A DNA stretch of 64,000 bases from Oidiodendron maius Zn (lineage: Eukaryota; Ascomycota; Leotiomycetes; Myxotrichaceae). The position numbers and the translations under genes are program-made. The notes under the pieces were generated by a model that was given only the letters and a program-made list of their open reading frames with translations, was not told where the DNA came from and did not search any database. Positions within the stretch are counted from its first letter, which is position 1, and each line of letters opens with the position of its first letter. Location of the stretch: positions 930,001 to 994,000 of the forward strand of contig KN832876.1 in the NCBI GenBank assembly GCA_000827325.1, in the 5' to 3' direction. Positions 1 to 10,732 of this stretch are shown here, piece after piece.

Positions 1-29
1 TGGCCTATTGACATGCATGCGCTGCGCAG

Positions 30-1393
30 GTCGGTGGCCCTTCAAGAGGGACGAGATTCCGGCCATTGTCGCTGGATCTGCCGAAGGTACTGCTCTACGT
101 ATATCCGTTCTTGATATTTCAGCATCTAACTATTGCCTTAGCCTCTGTTCGACGTCGCAGGGCATCCCATCGTCTGGCACTGTCTCACCGCCATCGCAAA
201 GGTACCCCACATCCAGGAGGTTTGCATGATCGGATACTACGACGAATCTGTCTTCCGCGACTTCATTAAAGATGCATCCAAAGAATTTCCGCAGATCAAG
301 ATCATATACCTTCGAGAGTACCAAGCTCTGGGCACAGCTGGTGGACTTTACCACTTTCGTGATGCAATTCTCAAAGGGAGCCCAGAGCGCTTCTTTGTCC
401 TCAATGCCGACGTCTGCTGCTCGTTCCCCCTCAATGACATGCTGAAGCTCTTCGAGGAGCGCGATGCTGAAGCAGTTATTCTTGGGACGCGCGTCAGTGA
501 AGATGCTGCCAGCAACTTCGGATGCATAGTCTCCGATGCCCACACTCGCCGCGTACTGCACTATGTCGAGAAACCCGAGTCGCATATCTCTAATCTCATA
601 AATTGTGGCGTGTACCTCTTCTCCACCGAGTGTATCTTCCCCTCCATTCGCTCTGCCATTAAGAAGCGCAGCGACCGATCTCGCCTCGTCTCCTACCCCT
701 CTTCCGAAAACCTCGAGTCATCCTTCATCCAAGACGACGATTCGGACGAGAAGAACGAGGTACTGAGATTGGAGCAGGACATCCTGAGCGAGCTCGCAGA
801 TAGCAAGCAGTTCTTCGTTTACGAGACTAAGGACTTCTGGAGACAAATCAAGACTGCTGGCAGTGCCGTTCCCGCCAATGCGCTGTATTTGCAGAAGGCC
901 CAACAGACCGGCTCGAATGAACTGGCAAAGGCATCCGCCAATATTATCCCTCCGGTATTCATTCACCCCACAGCGGAAGTTGATCCTTCCGCCAAGCTCG
1001 GACCTAATGTGTCGATTGGCCCTAGAGCTGTGATCGGTGCTGGTGTTAGGATCAAGGAGTCGATTGTCCTTGAGGACTCGGAAGTCAAGCATGACGCATG
1101 CATTCTGTACTCGATTATTGGATGGAGCAGCAGAGTTGGAGCTTGGGCTCGCGTGGAAGGAACTCCAACTCCAGTTACCAGCCACAGCACCAGTATCACC
1201 AAGAATGGTGTTAAGGTTCAGAGCATCACGATTCTGGGAAAGGAGTGTGGTGTTGGCGACGAGGTCCGTGTCCAGAATTGTGTTTGCCTGCCGTTTAAGG
1301 AGTTGAAGAGGGTAAGCTCCGTCCCCTTGGAGAGTGTTTCTTCATGCTGCTAACAAAGTTTTGCAGGATGTTGCCAATGAGGTGATCATGTGA
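30..1393 (+). CDS. GMPPA: Mannose-1-phosphate guanylyltransferase, alpha (GMPPA-like) subunit, 5' partial
   Basis: Family role: GDP-mannose pyrophosphorylase-related protein, feeding or regulating GDP-mannose supply for glycosylation and cell-wall mannan in the cytosol. The first exon lies upstream of the window. An acceptor ends at 29, and exons 30-86, 142-1311 and 1367-1393 join in frame to 417 residues, about 20 short of a full family protein. Visible: the nucleotidyltransferase signature GPSRGTRFRPLS right after the acceptor, the sugar-binding region around LNADVCC, and C-terminal left-handed beta-helix hexapeptide repeats from about IHPTAEVDPSAKLG onward. An insertion before the helix (VLRLEQDILSELA, then FWRQIKTAGSA) is typical of the alpha rather than the catalytic beta type, which suggests a regulatory subunit. 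The final exon encodes only DVANEVIM. The uninterrupted reading past 1311 to 1353 is intron read-through. Confidence 0.9.
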
Positions 1394-1823
1394 GTGGCCT
1401 AGATACCAGGTCATCTGGATTCCAGTGGCGAATTGAAAAGTTCCTGAAATAGACAAATGTCAAACTTAATTATTGTCCCCAAATTTGATGCTCAGCTCTC
1501 TTCTGCCTTACCAAATATTAGAATATCTCTTTTCACATATATACGTGCTGACATTGTATCCAATACGAGGTGGGTTAAGAGTCGGAGAGTAGGGGCTTCA
1601 CATGTTTAATTCGTTGCTCATTCACTTGAAAATCATTGTCGCAATACCTAGTCGACTTCTGGATCGGTCTGCGTAAGGTGAGTGATGGGCGGGGATTGCG
1701 TTGTACTAAGGGGAAAGATGAGGGGGAGCGACAATTCCTACGCTCTGTTGGCCTACGCTGTCGCTTCGTGCCGAGGCAGGCAGTCCAAAGCAAGTTCAAC
1801 TTGACGTATCGTCATTAAAAACT
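1394..1823. other. Intergenic gap, GMPPA to beta-mannosidase pseudogene
   Basis: This gap separates the 3' end of the GMPPA gene from the 3' end of the pseudogene on the other strand. It must hold both 3' untranslated regions. I see no convincing gene, RNA or repeat in it. Confidence 0.5.
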
Positions 1824-4572
1824 ATTGCTGGGTATTATCCCACAAACTCTTGACGGCGACGGACTGAGCCCACTTGCCGCCAGTGTGCTTCTTTTTCACC
1901 TCAAACCGGACTTTCTTTTCCTGCTTGGGAAGTGACTAAATTCCATTATCTTCGAAGTAGCCGGAGAGGTCGATTGGATGGTCCAGCCAGACAAAAGCAG
2001 CTACCCCTCCCTCGGCCTTAACAACGAAGGTGTTTGAGTCGTGGTCGTACCTCAGACTTAACTGAGGATCTATCAAAGCTTGCTTTGCTAGTGGCTCTGG
2101 GTGAAACCAAGTTTCATGCTTGGTTTTTGTCAAACACACTGCCTTTGAGTTGGATGCTGTTCGTTGAGCCTCAATTGAGCACACTCCGCAATTACGTTCG
2201 AAAGATTAAGGCCAAAGCCACGAACATTGCGCTCGAAGGCTCTCGTGGCATTAACTGCTCCGACATTTACATTGCTTTTGGAGATCAATAGCACCTTCCG
2301 TGTCCAGTCGTACCAAGTAATCGTGGCATGCCCACTCACACTCTCCCAGAGATCTGATACAGCCCAAACCTCCAAATCTCCTGTGGTCTGATCGAACTGC
2401 GTTGCGATGGTGACCGGCTCATAGACATCTTTGGCCACATGATGCACCATCTTCCAGCGACCATTGTGCTCAAGTCCAGCCCAGCAGGGTATTTCCCACA
2501 TTTAATTGAGCTGCTAGTACAGAGAACCCAACGTGCGCTGAGGACGTCCACTTCCAACACGATAAAACGAGATCTGATTCTTGTAGAATTCCGCCTGGAA
2601 TTCTTGCGTGGTGCATATCCAGCTGGCGAAATCCTTCACCAAGCCTGTGTCTTTAGGCGGGACCGGGTAGTATTCTTCTGCCGCTATGGTCATCTGGGCC
2701 ATACCACTAAGAGATTCGTGTCATCGTCTGATTTTTATCTGGGCTTAGAAGGGAATTGATTGTCACGTTGTAGTGGTGATTGCGGCTGAAAATGGCGGAG
2801 GAGTTAAAAGTTAAGTCAGAAGGTGGAAACACCTGCTTCTAAGACTCTAAGGAGGGTATCGAATGAAAGCCGAATTCAGTAGCAAAACGACGGACAGGAT
2901 ATGCCGAATTGTTGAATGCCTCCGAGGCGTCATAGTTATAGTAATCTGTGTTCCCAGTGATCGTACCAGGTGTGATATCGGAATATCGCTCCACCATAGG
3001 CGTTGGCGCAGAGATATTGAAGCTGATATGTCCATTCGTTATGCTGCTGGGGCCGTAGCTGATTGACCGCGTGTTCTCGAACACGACATGGAGTGAAATA
3101 GCTTTTACATGTCTACTTGCGGAAGTCTGACCAAAGCAATATGCCCATCTCATCAGCCAGGTCATATGCCCAATCAGGCAACTATGAATCCTCTCCCAAT
3201 ATGCGCAACATTTTTTGGTTCAAATTCCATCAGCAAATTGTTGCTAGTCAGGAATAATGATCCTAAGCTGCCAATAACGGAGATGGATATATATTTTATG
3301 CTGTCCTGCGTTGCTCAAGTCCAGAATGCGTCGGGTGGTACCAAATTACTCCCTTTGCAGAAAATATCATGCCCGTCTATCTCGAAGTTCCGCCTGCTTC
3401 CCGGACCAATGCCAAGAGCTATCTCAGCATCAGTTACTGGCCGCGGGTCAAGGACAATCTTCCTGAAGCTTGTTCTCTTGAAGACCGTCGCAAGAGCTTT
3501 TTCATTACCGTCCCGAACCCGCACTGTGATATCATAGAGGCTGAGCGCCATATCGAACAGGCCACCATAAGTCAGCGCGCTCCGACACAACTATCTGACG
3601 GCTTATCCCGCCAGGTATATCACTACACGTAGTCACATCTGAGATTGTGGTATCGGCTACCCTTTTCCCGGGCACATCTTCTATTCTCACCTGAACTGAT
3701 GCATCCAGGGATAGTTGTCCGAGATAATCCATGCCTAAGTTCAAAACCCATGGTTGGGACTGATCTGGTGGGAGATTGTTTACCTGTCCTTGCCAAAATA
3801 TATCGACAGCGGAGCTCGTCACATATATATCCCCTGGTCCAAGCATCAGTGCTCTGACAGATTGCCAGATCCCCACGGGGCTATAAGCTGGCCCAAAGTC
3901 CTAACCAAAGTCAGTTTGCTGTTTTCGAATATACTGGATGTCCAGCCACTCATAGTAGATGCCAAAACATACCTCTCAATTCGCCGTCTTTACGGCATTG
4001 ACCGCTGCTAGTGGGGCTGGATTAAATATAACATTGACAGTGCCATTGCCAGTACAGTTCCGAAGAATGAGTGTTACGTCAAAAGTCCATTGACGGAATT
4101 GGTTGTTTGTCGAAGCAAAATTTTGGCCGCAAATGTCTATCGTCGTAATGGTGTCTAGGCCATCGAATATCAAAAAGGTGGAGGAAGTTAGGGTGGACTT
4201 GTTACTACATGGCTGCTTAGGATTTCGTGAGTGGAGTTGCAAGGTGATACTCAAAGCAAAGGAGCTATTCCAGTAGAATATATTCAGGCGTCATCCGGTA
4301 CCCATTTTAGATTCACTTCATTGAGACCTGCACGGCAATTGGCTAATATAGTCTCTTGTATAGTTACAGAAGCTACCGTAATATAGCTCTCCGATTACCT
4401 CAGCTCGCTAGAGGTTTAGATATACGGAACCGGGGACAGTCGCTGGAACTGCAATGTTCTCTGATGGATTCGTCGGCGACCAAGTATCCCCAACAAGGGA
4501 AATGACGGACTGACTGGCGATGGGCAGAACCCGGCATGCGAGGTAATAACTCAGAAGAGTCTGTAAATACAT
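1824..4572 (-). pseudogene. GH2 beta-mannosidase pseudogene
   Basis: The family comprises secreted enzymes that release mannose from the non-reducing ends of beta-manno-oligosaccharides. The decayed copy reads from an ATG at 4572, with a signal-peptide-like N-terminus, to a terminal TAG near 1824. Recognisable family blocks come in the right order: IAVPATVPGSVYLNL, FLIFDGLDTITTI, YIRKQQTDFG, NNLPPDQSQPWVLNLG, NFEIDGHDIFCKGSN, DLADEMGILLWSDF, TDYYNYDASEAFN, ATEFGFHSIPSLES (holding the likely nucleophile Glu), GRWKMVHHV, and HETWFHPEPLAK. They are split by in-frame stops at 1936-1938, 2502-2504, 2514-2516, about 2839 and near 3900 and 3976, and by frameshifts near 2150, 2700 and 3100. The segment between WSDF and FENTRS, where the acid/base Asn-Glu should lie, is missing. 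Introns cannot explain all of these breaks. The original enzyme was probably 900 residues or more. Confidence 0.9.
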
Positions 4573-6544
4573 GACAAACTTGTCTCAAATTCAAGGAGCA
4601 AGAGAGAGCTGCGGTTTTACGGATGCAGAGTTACCATGAGAGAGTAAGAGAAGGAAAGATTTATAGAAACTAATCTACACACTAACCTTAGAACCTACCG
4701 TGAAATCAACTCTTAGCAGTGCGACCCCTCAGAAGATAAATTGCGTGGAACGGAACTTGGATTTTGTAATGCTGTGGTGTTCTGGCAGGCTATGGACTGG
4801 AAGAAGACGGGCACCCCCTTTTGTCTACTTAAGCGAAAGGTCGTGCGAACATGACTACTTCGTATGCTGTTTCGCCAAAGTGAAGAGCGCAACGTATCTG
4901 GATCCGCAACTTAGCAACGTCATGCAGTGAGAGGCCACGAGAGCAGAAGACAGTGTTATTGCTTGGACAGGAAAGCCACTCTTCTCTTGCTCCTCATATG
5001 CTCGTCACGGGAACGACCCGCGATGCGGGCACACTGGGGCTTGTGTGGCAACTTCAGGAGTTGATAGGAGGCCTTTTGATTCTCTACTATGACGCAGCGC
5101 ACCTGCTTCATACTCTAGGCTACAACCTGAATCATACTGATCAGCCGGAGCTGATAGCTATCCTCCTCCTATCCAGGGCAATCAGGTAACATCAAACAAA
5201 AGAAAAAGTAGGGCTTGCTCCTTAAAGGGAGCGCTTGTGTCGCTTACCTAATCATGCCCCTAGCCGACAAAAGTACCGCGCGTGTGGGTTGCATGAAATC
5301 GACCTCTTTGACAGTAGGCAACGACTACACGATAGTAAAATGAGTTCCAAATACCTCATTTCAGGCAACCCCCTTTCCGGGCCGCATAAAAGGCCCCAAA
5401 GGCTGAGGTCCTCACCAACTGCCAACGACCCTGATCCTCAGTTTCTCGCGACAATCGACGGCGTCAGAGTGGCGACATGGCCAGTTGTATGCGACCGGAC
5501 CCTCTAGAATATTCTCGAGTCGTACAGACCCCCTATTCTGCCCCGCGAGACCATCCTAGCAATTCCTTCGCGGTCTCCTTCGATGCGACCCCGTCCTTTT
5601 GGGAATCGGATTCGTGGGATTCAGCCTTTAGTGCCTTGGACTTTTGCGCAGGCACACTCGATACCTACGATCAAAAATACCGTCGAAGGATTTCCTCTCG
5701 CCCAAAACCGCATAGCCTCGATATGTTGTGTTTGTGCCCATTTGAAGCTTTGGAGGGGTAGCTCTTTATACAGCGTACAGTAAGACCAACCACCTAGCGC
5801 CAGGAGCTGCGTCCTTGTTTTCGAGGCAATAAGGCTGAACGAGGCTGTAGCCCCTGACACTAGTTTGCATGCTGGGGCACGTCCCAATAGGTCGCAGCAA
5901 AAGCAGTCGACTCCAGGTCCAACTAGGCTAAAACTTCGCGAGGCTGATCACACTCCACCTTTCCAACCAACAAGTTGGGCTTCAGCCTTGATTCATGACT
6001 GTTTTACCTACAGCCACATGTGGCGTCAACATACTTGTGCACAATTCGTCGCTCTCGTGATGTAAGGCTGCCTATCGAGTCTTGAAAGGGAATAATCTCT
6101 TGTGGCATTAGATCCAAGATGGGACGATTTCACTGGCGAAATTCCCGGGCCGCTTGTTAGAGCCAACAGTTCTGCCGGAGGGAGAGGGCTTACTGCCAGA
6201 TCGTGCTGTTCAGTTGACGAATGATTAATGGGGAATGATCAGCCACAGCCATGGTCCTTTCACCTATGAGTGTTCTAAAGCTTATTCGTTGTATTAACCA
6301 ACATGACTTGGGGCGGCTGTCACCCGGCAGCTAAACGACCATGCATCTCCTCCCGCAAGTCCAAGGTTGGCAGGCAGTCTCAAACTACAAAAGCGGGACT
6401 ATCCCCAAGCTAGAGCAGCTTTCTATGATCAGACAGCTTTGCCAGACGTCAGCTTCAGAGTGTCTTCACGAAGAGAAGCCGGCCCGCCACTGTCTCAGTT
6501 GCGCCTGGGAGTCTTTTTTCAATGCTCTGAAAATCCCTCTTTCA
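4573..6544. other. Long intergenic region, no gene recognised
   Basis: About 2 kb holding the dead promoter of the mannosidase pseudogene and the promoter of the Clr5-domain gene. Short open stretches occur on both strands, but none shows a recognisable motif, a plausible splice pattern or consistent coding character. No RNA gene or repeat was seen. Confidence 0.45.
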
Positions 6545-7311
6545 ATGACCTCATATCCATTTTCGTTGTCTACTGCGTACTCCTATCCTCGATATCTTTC
6601 AAGTTCCCGGTCCGGGAGGTATCCCTCCCCCTACGAGATGTCATCAAGCAGGCACTCTGAGTATGATCACACGAGCGAGGAGTGGGAAGCACAACGGGAC
6701 CTCTTCACGCACTATTATGCGGTAGAGGACAAGCCCCTTCGTGAGGTGAAGGAGATTATGGAGAATCAATATGGGTTCCGCGCGACGTAAGTTTCCCACT
6801 ACCCTCTCATAAAATCGAATGCAAGAACTAACCTCGCACACCTAGAGAACGCCAGTACAAGCGGCGCATCGCCCTGTGGAATCTGGACAAGAACATCAAA
6901 GACTCAGACATGAAAGTCATGTTACGCGTGCAGCTGCAACGGCGGAACCAGGAGGGCAAGGAGACTGCATTCTACCTCCACGGCCGCCCAGTGCCACACC
7001 AAAAGCTGGAACGATACCTGCGCCGCAAAGCCTTGAGCGAAGCTGATATCATGTCTTGGAATATGCGTGAGTCACCTATCAAATAGCCCTCTACGTGACC
7101 TGTTGCTCACCGGTTTTTCGTGACAGCTCTACCATCCTACATCACCTGCCACACCCCAACTTACGAGACGGCACCGCAGATGGGGGAGAGCAGTCGCAGC
7201 GGGGCAGCCGGCCAGTACGGTTCATATAGTACGAGCCAATACGATGCATCTAGCGCTTACGCTACTACCTCTTCTTCCTCTTACTATCCGACCTACTATT
7301 CATCTTACTAG
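6545..7311 (+). CDS. Clr5-domain protein, 215 aa
   Basis: Three exons (6545-6786, 6846-7066, 7127-7311) join in frame to 215 residues. The middle carries a Clr5 domain at about residues 48-105: EEWEAQRDLFTHYYAVEDKP, a KEIMENQYGF block, and ERQYKRRIALWNLDKN, spliced across the first intron. Clr5 domains are small helix-rich, presumed DNA-binding modules common in filamentous fungi; the yeast namesake acts in heterochromatin silencing. The C-terminus is rich in Ser, Tyr and Thr and ends TYYSSY, which looks disordered. I chose the ATG at 6545. An in-frame ATG at 6341 would add 68 residues with no family similarity. A regulatory role is inferred from the domain only; the target is unknown. Confidence 0.78.
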
Positions 7312-8706
7312 AAGGCCTTGGATACTTTTTTTGAGGCAGTCTCGAAACGGGACATTGTATCACGAATGTATGAATGAGCTGGATCTCTCACCTTTCCTAT
7401 CTGTGTTCCTATTATCCTCTCTGTCCCCTAATTTGATTGCTGGAATTCATTAGAACGGTCGTTTTGATCATTGCCGCATAGCGAAGGACATTTTCGGGTT
7501 TCAGTGTCGTGTGTGTTTCTTTGCAGTCCGTGGAGATACCACGCCTCTGCCTAATTTATGATTTGCTTGTGCGGGCTTTTGTTTGCGTTGCTTTTGTCCG
7601 GAGTGTATACTCCGCCAGTTCCGTTATAGAATCGAGATTGTCGCCGCAAGGCTATGCCACACTTCTTACTCTGATAGCGTACTTTTAGATACCAACATGA
7701 ACTAAACTGTTCACCCATGTGTTACTATACATCCATTATTTCAGGCCGTTATTACTGCATTTCCCGGTGTGAGATATCGAATCCTTGCCATCAGCAGGAT
7801 TGGAGAGCCCATTTATTCCAAATCAACTTGAAGACAAATCATATGGCACTATAAACCCCATTTACTGGCGGTACTTTTGTAAGTTCCCGTGTCGATGCCT
7901 TACAGGCAATGATCTTTGTGCCTTATCAGTGGCGAATCTGCACTGAAACCTTGCCAAGGGCAATTCTTGAGATGCTGAAAGTCCAAAGGGTAGGAGTCAC
8001 GCAATGCGTTCTCGCCTGTTTAACTCCAGCTCGCATTTGGGTGCCTAGACTTTGAATTTCTGTTTCGGTGGTAGTGATAACTCCTTGCTCGCTTGCTTGG
8101 CGCGCAGCGATAGAAGGCACCTATAGCGTCAGCCCTACAGTATAGATGCGATAGTGTTAGCCAGTTTCGTATTTCTGCTCTCCAAAATTGGGCGTATGAG
8201 TACTGTGTTAACTATAAGGATCGTAGTACTGTAACAGCAATACTAACAGACCTTGCAAGACTGGGGAAATTCCTTTTTGCTGTGGGTAATGGTAGTTTAG
8301 CACCAGCTTGGCATGCTGTGTAACCACCTTCCCCTTCGCTGAGTCGTTATGCCAGTGTCCCAAAACTCTCATTCTGGGTAAGCAAGAAAAAGTTCACTCT
8401 TGTTGAACAATAGTCGCGTCTATTCTATTATCGGCAATAAACTTTGGCAGGACAAAATCCATTGGTCGAGTGAAATAAAAAGCAAAAACGCCGCAATCGG
8501 TATCGTTATCGTTCTTCTCACGCCGATCTATATCGCCTTTGGGATTCCTCAGCTAGCCGAGCCTGCTGCAGCTATCTCCCTAGGCTGCTGTTAATCACCC
8601 CTCGCAAAGTCTTCCCCTCTTTCAATCCAGTTCATGCCCGTAACAGTCCGCATCGCCCTCTCTCCAATTACTTAGTTCTCCCAGCGCGCCTAATATCGTC
8701 GCTGCA
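7312..8706. other. Intergenic region, Clr5-domain gene to permease
   Basis: About 1.4 kb without a convincing gene on either strand. It contains the 3' untranslated region of the Clr5-domain gene and the promoter of the permease. I saw no repeats or RNA genes. Confidence 0.45.
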
Positions 8707-10404
8707 ATGAATGTCCTAAGGCGACGTGTCAGTGGGATCTCGACCGACACTGAGACCTTGGCCCGCCTGGGCAAGAAGCAGGTCCTCAAGCGTCGCTTTG
8801 GCTTCTGGTCCCTCTTCGCTTTCGCCGTCTGCGAGCTCATCACGTGGGAGACTGTCCTTGCGCTGTTCTCGCAGGGTTTTGATAATGGCGGGCCTGCTGG
8901 TCTCGTGTATGGTTTTCTCATTGCATGGCTGTCGACATTATCTGTGTACACCGTCATCGCCGAGCTGGTGAGTATGAGCCCCATCGCCAGTGGCCAGTAC
9001 TTCTGGGTGTATATCCTCGCGCCCCCAAAATACAAAAAGCTGCTGAGCTATCTTGTCGGCTGGCTCACATCGCTGGCTTGGGTCGCGACGGTCGCGATAG
9101 AATCACTCTTTGCGGGGACCATGATTCAGGGTGCCTTGATCCTTCGCTATCCCGACTACGCTTCGCAGCGATGGCAGGGCACGTTATTGACATGGGCTGT
9201 TATGCTATTCAATGTCTTTATAAATACCATCCTCCCTGGACTCTTGCCTAAGTTCGAAATAATCATTATGGTGTTGCATGTTGGAGGCTTCATCGCTATA
9301 ATAGCCACCCTCCTCTCCACCTCTACGATTGGCACCGCTTCATCGGTCTTCCTCACCTCGATGAACTTAGGCGGTTGGCCGACGCAGGGTCTGTCTTACT
9401 GCGTAGGGTTCTTGGGCAATGTCGCTACCTTTGTTGGCGCAGACGCATCTGTCCATATGGCCGAGGAGGTGCAAGATGCTGCTATCAATATCCCTCGCGC
9501 AATTGTTGCAGGCATGATCGCGAACGGTCTCATTGGATTTGCCATGATGATCGCCACTCTCTACTGCGTCGGGGACTTCGATTCTGTCGCAGACACAAAT
9601 ACAGGATTCCCCTTCATCCAGATATTCGTCAATAGCGTCAAGAGCGTCCCAGGCGCAGTTGCGATGGTGTCCATCGTGCTTGCCCTCACGTGGGCTTGCG
9701 CTTTGGGTATTACTACGACTTCCAGTCGTATGACATGGTCCTTTGCCCGAGATAAGGGGACCCCGTTCTCGCGCATCCTCAGCAAAGTTGACAAGCGTAC
9801 CAAGGTGCCGATAGTCTCGGTCATCGTCGTCACCGTGCTGGCGGCGCTCCTGACTCTTATTTATATCGGCTCGGATACGGCTTTCAACGACGTCGTCTCG
9901 CTCACCATCACTGGCTTCTACGGATCCTACTTCCTGCCATGTGCATTTCTGCTCTTCCATCGCCTCCGAGGTCACGTATTACCCTATGGCAGCGAAACTA
10001 ACAATCGCGGGATCCTCCCCACTCCTGGCGATGGCCAGGAAGAACAGCAGGCGGGGGCCGAGCCCACCGAAGATGAGAAGACGGTGGACATGCATGCCGT
10101 GGAGGGCCACACCGAGCTCGTCCAGGGACGCTTCGTCTGGGGCCCATGGCACATCCCGGGCATCTTGGGTACCATCAACAACATCTATGCCTGCGTGTAT
10201 ATGATCTTTGTGATATTCTGGAGTGTGTGGCCACCTGCGACGCCCGTAAGCGCCAGTACTATGAATTACTCGGTCGTAGTGACGGGAGGGATCATGCTAC
10301 TCAGCGGTGTGTGGTATGTGATAAGGGGCAGGCGTGAGTACAAGGGGCCGCTGGTGGAGGAGGAGGCGCTGCAGTCGATCAGAGCAGCCACAGCGGCAGT
10401 ATAG
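8707..10404 (+). CDS. APC-superfamily amino-acid/GABA/choline-type permease
   Basis: Single-exon gene of 565 residues. It has about twelve hydrophobic segments and a cytosolic N-terminus with the charged LGKKQVLKRRFGFWSLFAF entry motif seen in fungal UGA4/HNM1-type permeases. Other family blocks are SMSPIASGQYFWVYILAP (first third), ADASVHMAEEVQDAAINIPRAI (the conserved loop after TM6), and SSRMTWSFARDKGTPFS. A hydrophilic loop at about residues 425-475, rich in Glu and Gly, precedes the last two membrane segments. The protein should import a small nitrogenous compound (amino acid, GABA or choline) across the plasma membrane by proton symport. The exact substrate cannot be read from the sequence. 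The open reading seen antisense to it is a shadow of the membrane-protein codons. Confidence 0.88.
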   Translation: MNVLRRRVSGISTDTETLARLGKKQVLKRRFGFWSLFAFAVCELITWETVLALFSQGFDNGGPAGLVYGFLIAWLSTLSVYTVIAELVSMSPIASGQYFWVYILAPPKYKKLLSYLVGWLTSLAWVATVAIESLFAGTMIQGALILRYPDYASQRWQGTLLTWAVMLFNVFINTILPGLLPKFEIIIMVLHVGGFIAIIATLLSTSTIGTASSVFLTSMNLGGWPTQGLSYCVGFLGNVATFVGADASVHMAEEVQDAAINIPRAIVAGMIANGLIGFAMMIATLYCVGDFDSVADTNTGFPFIQIFVNSVKSVPGAVAMVSIVLALTWACALGITTTSSRMTWSFARDKGTPFSRILSKVDKRTKVPIVSVIVVTVLAALLTLIYIGSDTAFNDVVSLTITGFYGSYFLPCAFLLFHRLRGHVLPYGSETNNRGILPTPGDGQEEQQAGAEPTEDEKTVDMHAVEGHTELVQGRFVWGPWHIPGILGTINNIYACVYMIFVIFWSVWPPATPVSASTMNYSVVVTGGIMLLSGVWYVIRGRREYKGPLVEEEALQSIRAATAAV

Positions 10405-10594
10405 ACCCCGCCAATCGGTCGAGCTAGTAGATATCAAAGCCCTCTCTAGTCCTGTACGACCCAGGAGACTGTGGGCTGTCTGACTGCCTGTATTACAGGA
10501 GCGTAATCGAGGTGTATTATTTCCTCACTCGCTCTCCTTGCCAGCCTGCACCCGATCTGCCTTCCCATGTCTTCTCCAATCCTGCTTGGGTTGG

Positions 10595-10713
10595 TGTTGC
10601 AGGCTCGACTACTGTGTTTGTACTTAGCTTATATTAGTCAGCCCGAGTGGGATATTATCCCACCAAAAACCAAGCTAAATACAACAACTTATCAAGATTC
10701 CACATTTCTCACA
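10595..10713 (+). repeat. 5' LTR, 119 bp
   Basis: Begins TGTTGCAGG and ends TTTCTCACA, so it has the TG...CA ends of an LTR. By eye it matches the 3' LTR at every base and still carries CpG sites (in CTCGACT and CCCGAG), unlike the mutated interior that starts directly after it. Confidence 0.95.
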
Positions 10714-10714
10714 A

Positions 10715-10732
10715 TTTGGTAGCAATATTATC
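10715..10732 (+). other. Probable primer-binding site
   Basis: The sequence just inside the 5' LTR reads TTTGGTAGCAATATT. The TGG directly downstream of an LTR is the usual start of a stretch complementary to a tRNA 3' end (CCA), and GGTAGC fits an acceptor end of GCTACCA. Which tRNA was used is not determined. Confidence 0.55.

Noticed and set aside
718-1185. 155-codon antisense frame in the GMPPA gene
   Set aside because: The sense strand has a complete family signature there; the antisense frame has none.
2130-2501. Fragments of the beta-mannosidase as separate small genes
   Set aside because: They are pieces of one interrupted gene in the expected order and on the same strand.
9367-9975. 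202-codon open frame antisense to the permease
   Set aside because: It lies wholly within the sense coding sequence of a membrane transporter and shows no motif; a codon-bias shadow.
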